Shown: one piece after another, positions 62,206-64,000 of the stretch | Numbering within the stretch: the stretch's first letter is position 1 | Layout: each line of letters starts with the position of its first letter | Assembly: GCA_937922675.1 (NCBI GenBank) | Contig: CALAJN010000010.1 | Coordinates: 248,001-312,000, forward strand | DNA from: an uncultured Granulosicoccaceae bacterium | GTDB lineage: Bacteria; Pseudomonadota; Gammaproteobacteria; Granulosicoccales; Granulosicoccaceae | Direction: 5' to 3' | DNA length: 64,000 nt | Made by a program: the position numbers and the translations under genes | The notes under the pieces: model-generated | What the model was told of the DNA's origin: nothing | What the model saw: only the letters and a program-made list of their open reading frames with translations | Database searches by the model: none

Positions 62206-63302
62206 GGCTGGCGCTGCATGTCCGAGGATTGCACCACTACCGAGACACCCTCCGAAAGAGTGCCAGCGTCGCCAATCAATACTTTATCCCCCGCAGCCAG
62301 GCCATCGGTCACCTCGGCGTGGTTGATTGTGCGCAAGCCAAGAGTGACAGCCCGCTCGCGCGCCAGCCCCTGCTCCTCAATCCACACATGCGTGTTGCCA
62401 TCAGCGCTCTCCTGTACTGCCTCTAGCGGCACACGCAGAACACCCACTCGACCAGCGGTAGATACATCCACATCCAACTGCTGACCAAGCAACAGCTGCG
62501 GCGCCTGTTCACCGAGCGCGATACGCACCGTAAAGGTATTTCCAGCAACCCCCTGGCCCGTAGTCACACTGTCAGCGATACGCACTATCTGGCTAGGCCA
62601 ACGCTCCTGTGGAGATTCAGCAAGCGACAGGCTAACCAACTGCTCTACCGCAAGTCGAGAAAAATCACCCGCATCGGCCTCGGCTTCTACAACACGGCCG
62701 TCCTCGGCAACCAGGGTGAACAGACGCGTACCCGCCTCGACCCATTGACCCGTTTCTGTCGCCTGCAGCGTGACGATACCGGCGAAAGGCGCTCTGACCG
62801 AGGCATTCTTGAGCCGCAAAGCGGCCAACACCTGGTCAGCCTCGGCAAGCTGCAATGCCGCTTCCGCACGCTGCTTTTCAAGCAAACTGTTCTCAAGCGC
62901 CTGAGCGGATTCATCGCCAGCGCGTGACATCTGCAAGACACGCGCATGTCGCCGGTTGGCAAGATCCAGTTCATGTTGCCTTAGTGCACGCTCAGCCTCT
63001 GCCTTGTCGAGCAGGGCACGGGCTGGCTCATCATCCAGTGTGGCGAGCACGGCCGACTTGTCCACGGTGTCGCCTTCTCGGGCCTCTATTGATGTGATCT
63101 CGCCGTCGAGAAGTGCTGTCAGCTGTACCGTATAGTCATTGACCACAGATCCGGTTAAAGCGAGGGTGGTCTCGATATCGCCGCGCGACACTGCCACGGA
63201 CCGAACAGACACGCTACTACCGGCCGCGGGCAACCACCAGTGCCAGGCCACTACCGAGGCCAGAAAAACGGTGACAAACAGCAGTACAAGCGCTCGGCGC
63301 AT
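62202..63302 (-). CDS. MacA-like periplasmic adaptor protein
   Basis: 366 residues. One N-terminal membrane anchor (about 5-24), then lipoyl/barrel-sandwich halves around a helical hairpin (about 85-165), with a C-terminal membrane-proximal domain. Begins VAVSRGDIETTLALTGSVV, has SIEAREGDTVDKSAVLATLD and VRAPFAGIVTLQATETGQWV, as in MacA/HlyD adaptors. First gene of the adaptor-ATPase-permease operon. No TolC is near. The exported substance is unknown. Confidence 0.9.
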   Translation of the reverse strand: MRRALVLLFVTVFLASVVAWHWWLPAAGSSVSVRSVAVSRGDIETTLALTGSVVNDYTVQLTALLDGEITSIEAREGDTVDKSAVLATLDDEPARALLDKAEAERALRQHELDLANRRHARVLQMSRAGDESAQALENSLLEKQRAEAALQLAEADQVLAALRLKNASVRAPFAGIVTLQATETGQWVEAGTRLFTLVAEDGRVVEAEADAGDFSRLAVEQLVSLSLAESPQERWPSQIVRIADSVTTGQGVAGNTFTVRIALGEQAPQLLLGQQLDVDVSTAGRVGVLRVPLEAVQESADGNTHVWIEEQGLARERAVTLGLRTINHAEVTDGLAAGDKVLIGDAGTLSEGVSVVVQSSDMQRQP

Positions 63303-63436
63303 AGTGGAAACAGAGCTCGGTCAGGTGCGTTGCAGCGGCAGCCTATCCTCACTACCCGGCCGAAAGAAAACTGTGACCGCAGGCACATCTGCAGGCCTGC
63401 AATCACCTGGATTCCCGCTACATCAATGTGGAGAGT

Positions 63437-64000
63437 TCAAAGCTTGAGTGCAGGGATGATCTGCTTCTTACGACTCATGACGCCAGGCAATACCACTTGA
63501 TCACCTGATACGCTTACATCAAAACTCTTTTCGGCAACGGTCTTGGTCAGATCATTCGGGATGAGCAGAGTAGCCTCTTCGTTGAGGATATCGACAACGA
63601 ACAAGAGCACCTGATCAACCTTGTCTTCGCTTGCAACCGCCGACATGCTTTGCATGATTGACGCCTTTCGCTCAAGGACAATTGAAGGTACCGTTGTTTC
63701 CAGAACCGAGACCCGAAAATTTGTGCCGTCCACAGCGTATTCCTTGCTGTCCATGCGTAACAACTCAGCATCAGAGAAGCGCGAGACATCCGATTTGGCA
63801 GCAAACATCTCACCGGCATATTCCGGGATTGACAGCTCCAATTCACCGGCGAGTTTCTCAGCCAATGCGCGATCCGTGTCGGTGGTTGTGGGCGAGCGGA
63901 ATTCAAGCGTGTCGGACAATATGCAACTCAGTACAAGTCCCTTGATGTTGTCTGGCATATCCGTCACTGACGAGCCCATCAGCTGGTACATGATCGTGGC
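63437..64000 (-). CDS. ppaC: Manganese-dependent inorganic pyrophosphatase (3' part, cut by window edge)
   Basis: The C-terminal 187 residues are present; the gene enters from the right edge in an open frame (TIMYQLMGS). Family II pyrophosphatase, which splits pyrophosphate to phosphate. DNIKGLVLSCILSDTLEF and the following SPTTTDTDRALAEKLA belong to the end of the DHH domain; the rest is the DHHA2 domain with the substrate-binding LERKAS and a closing SRKKQIIPAL, which holds the Arg-Lys-Lys residues of the active site. This family is uncommon in Gammaproteobacteria, where family I enzymes prevail. Confidence 0.88.
   Translation of the reverse strand, partial: ATIMYQLMGSSVTDMPDNIKGLVLSCILSDTLEFRSPTTTDTDRALAEKLAGELELSIPEYAGEMFAAKSDVSRFSDAELLRMDSKEYAVDGTNFRVSVLETTVPSIVLERKASIMQSMSAVASEDKVDQVLLFVVDILNEEATLLIPNDLTKTVAEKSFDVSVSGDQVVLPGVMSRKKQIIPALKL

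Noticed and set aside
63379-63400. Terminator hairpin GCAGGC/GCCTGC after the pyrophosphatase gene
   Set aside because: The 6-bp stem has a 10-base loop that itself overlaps a palindrome, and the T-rich stretch is about 8 bases too far away for a standard terminator.
1-64000. Prophage, integron, CRISPR or insertion element
   Set aside because: No integrase, transposase, terminal inverted repeats, regular spaced repeats or phage structural genes were seen anywhere in the window.

Overview
The window is a dense, moderately GC-rich stretch of bacterial chromosome holding about 58 protein genes. I found no rRNA, tRNA, CRISPR array, insertion sequence or phage module. The gene stock points to a free-living, probably marine, Gram-negative heterotroph of the Proteobacteria: many Sec, Tat and lipoprotein signals, an aglEFGAK sugar operon, TAXI-TRAP and NMT1-type importers, a DmdA-like demethylase, a GSII-type glutamine synthetase and glucosylglycerate (compatible solute) genes. 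A marine gammaproteobacterium would fit, but that is inference from content only. || Layout. 1-2.8 kb: start of a peptide-type binding protein, a Tat-exported dioxygenase-fold protein coupled to a bis-His membrane cytochrome, a DUF3135 protein and a YitT membrane protein. 2.8-7.5 kb: a GIY-YIG/membrane fusion, then a glucosylglycerate locus in which a GH13 sugar phosphorylase converges on a GpgS-like synthase and an MpgP-like phosphatase. 7.8-12.4 kb: BtuF-like lipoprotein, ATP-grasp enzyme, cytochrome P450 and a membrane protein. 12.4-13.7 kb: a secreted protein with two LAGLIDADG-like motifs and a beta-trefoil-like tail, the oddest gene here. 14-18.8 kb: four enzymes in a row (HIBADH-type dehydrogenase, GMC oxidoreductase, MR/MLE dehydratase-like, SDR), probably for sugar acid or polyol breakdown. 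18.9-25.2 kb: the complete alpha-glucoside operon aglE-F-G-A-K with a strong stem-loop after aglE. || 25.4-34 kb: soluble Ser/Thr kinase, glutamine synthetase II, a three-tier hairpin, a PLP aminotransferase, a double-CHASE3 chemoreceptor, YceI, a metallo-beta-lactamase-fold hydrolase and a SRPBCC protein. 34-36.8 kb: an envelope group (VMGG-repeat secreted protein, acyltransferase 3, SGNH lipoprotein). 36.8-43.5 kb: prolyl-tRNA editing protein, lipoprotein, and an operon of sulfatase-family hydrolase, TAXI binding protein and fused TRAP permease. 43.5-44.3 kb: decayed BKACE and IclR genes around a surviving operator-like palindrome. 44.5-50.4 kb: beta-propeller lipoprotein, a thiosulfate group (rhodanese, YeeE/TsuA, an overlapping 54-residue protein) and a broken GST. 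50.4-57.3 kb: one coupled operon of NMT1-type ABC importer, CodA-like amidohydrolase, FAD oxidase, quinone reductase and creatininase, suited to uptake and opening of a nitrogen heterocycle. 57.6-60.1 kb: RidA, ureohydrolase and DmdA-like protein. 60.3-63.3 kb: MacAB-type export system. The right edge cuts a manganese pyrophosphatase. || A general trait is that convergent genes sit almost end to end (ten junctions with 24 bp or less between stops, or overlapping), usually with no visible terminator hairpin.
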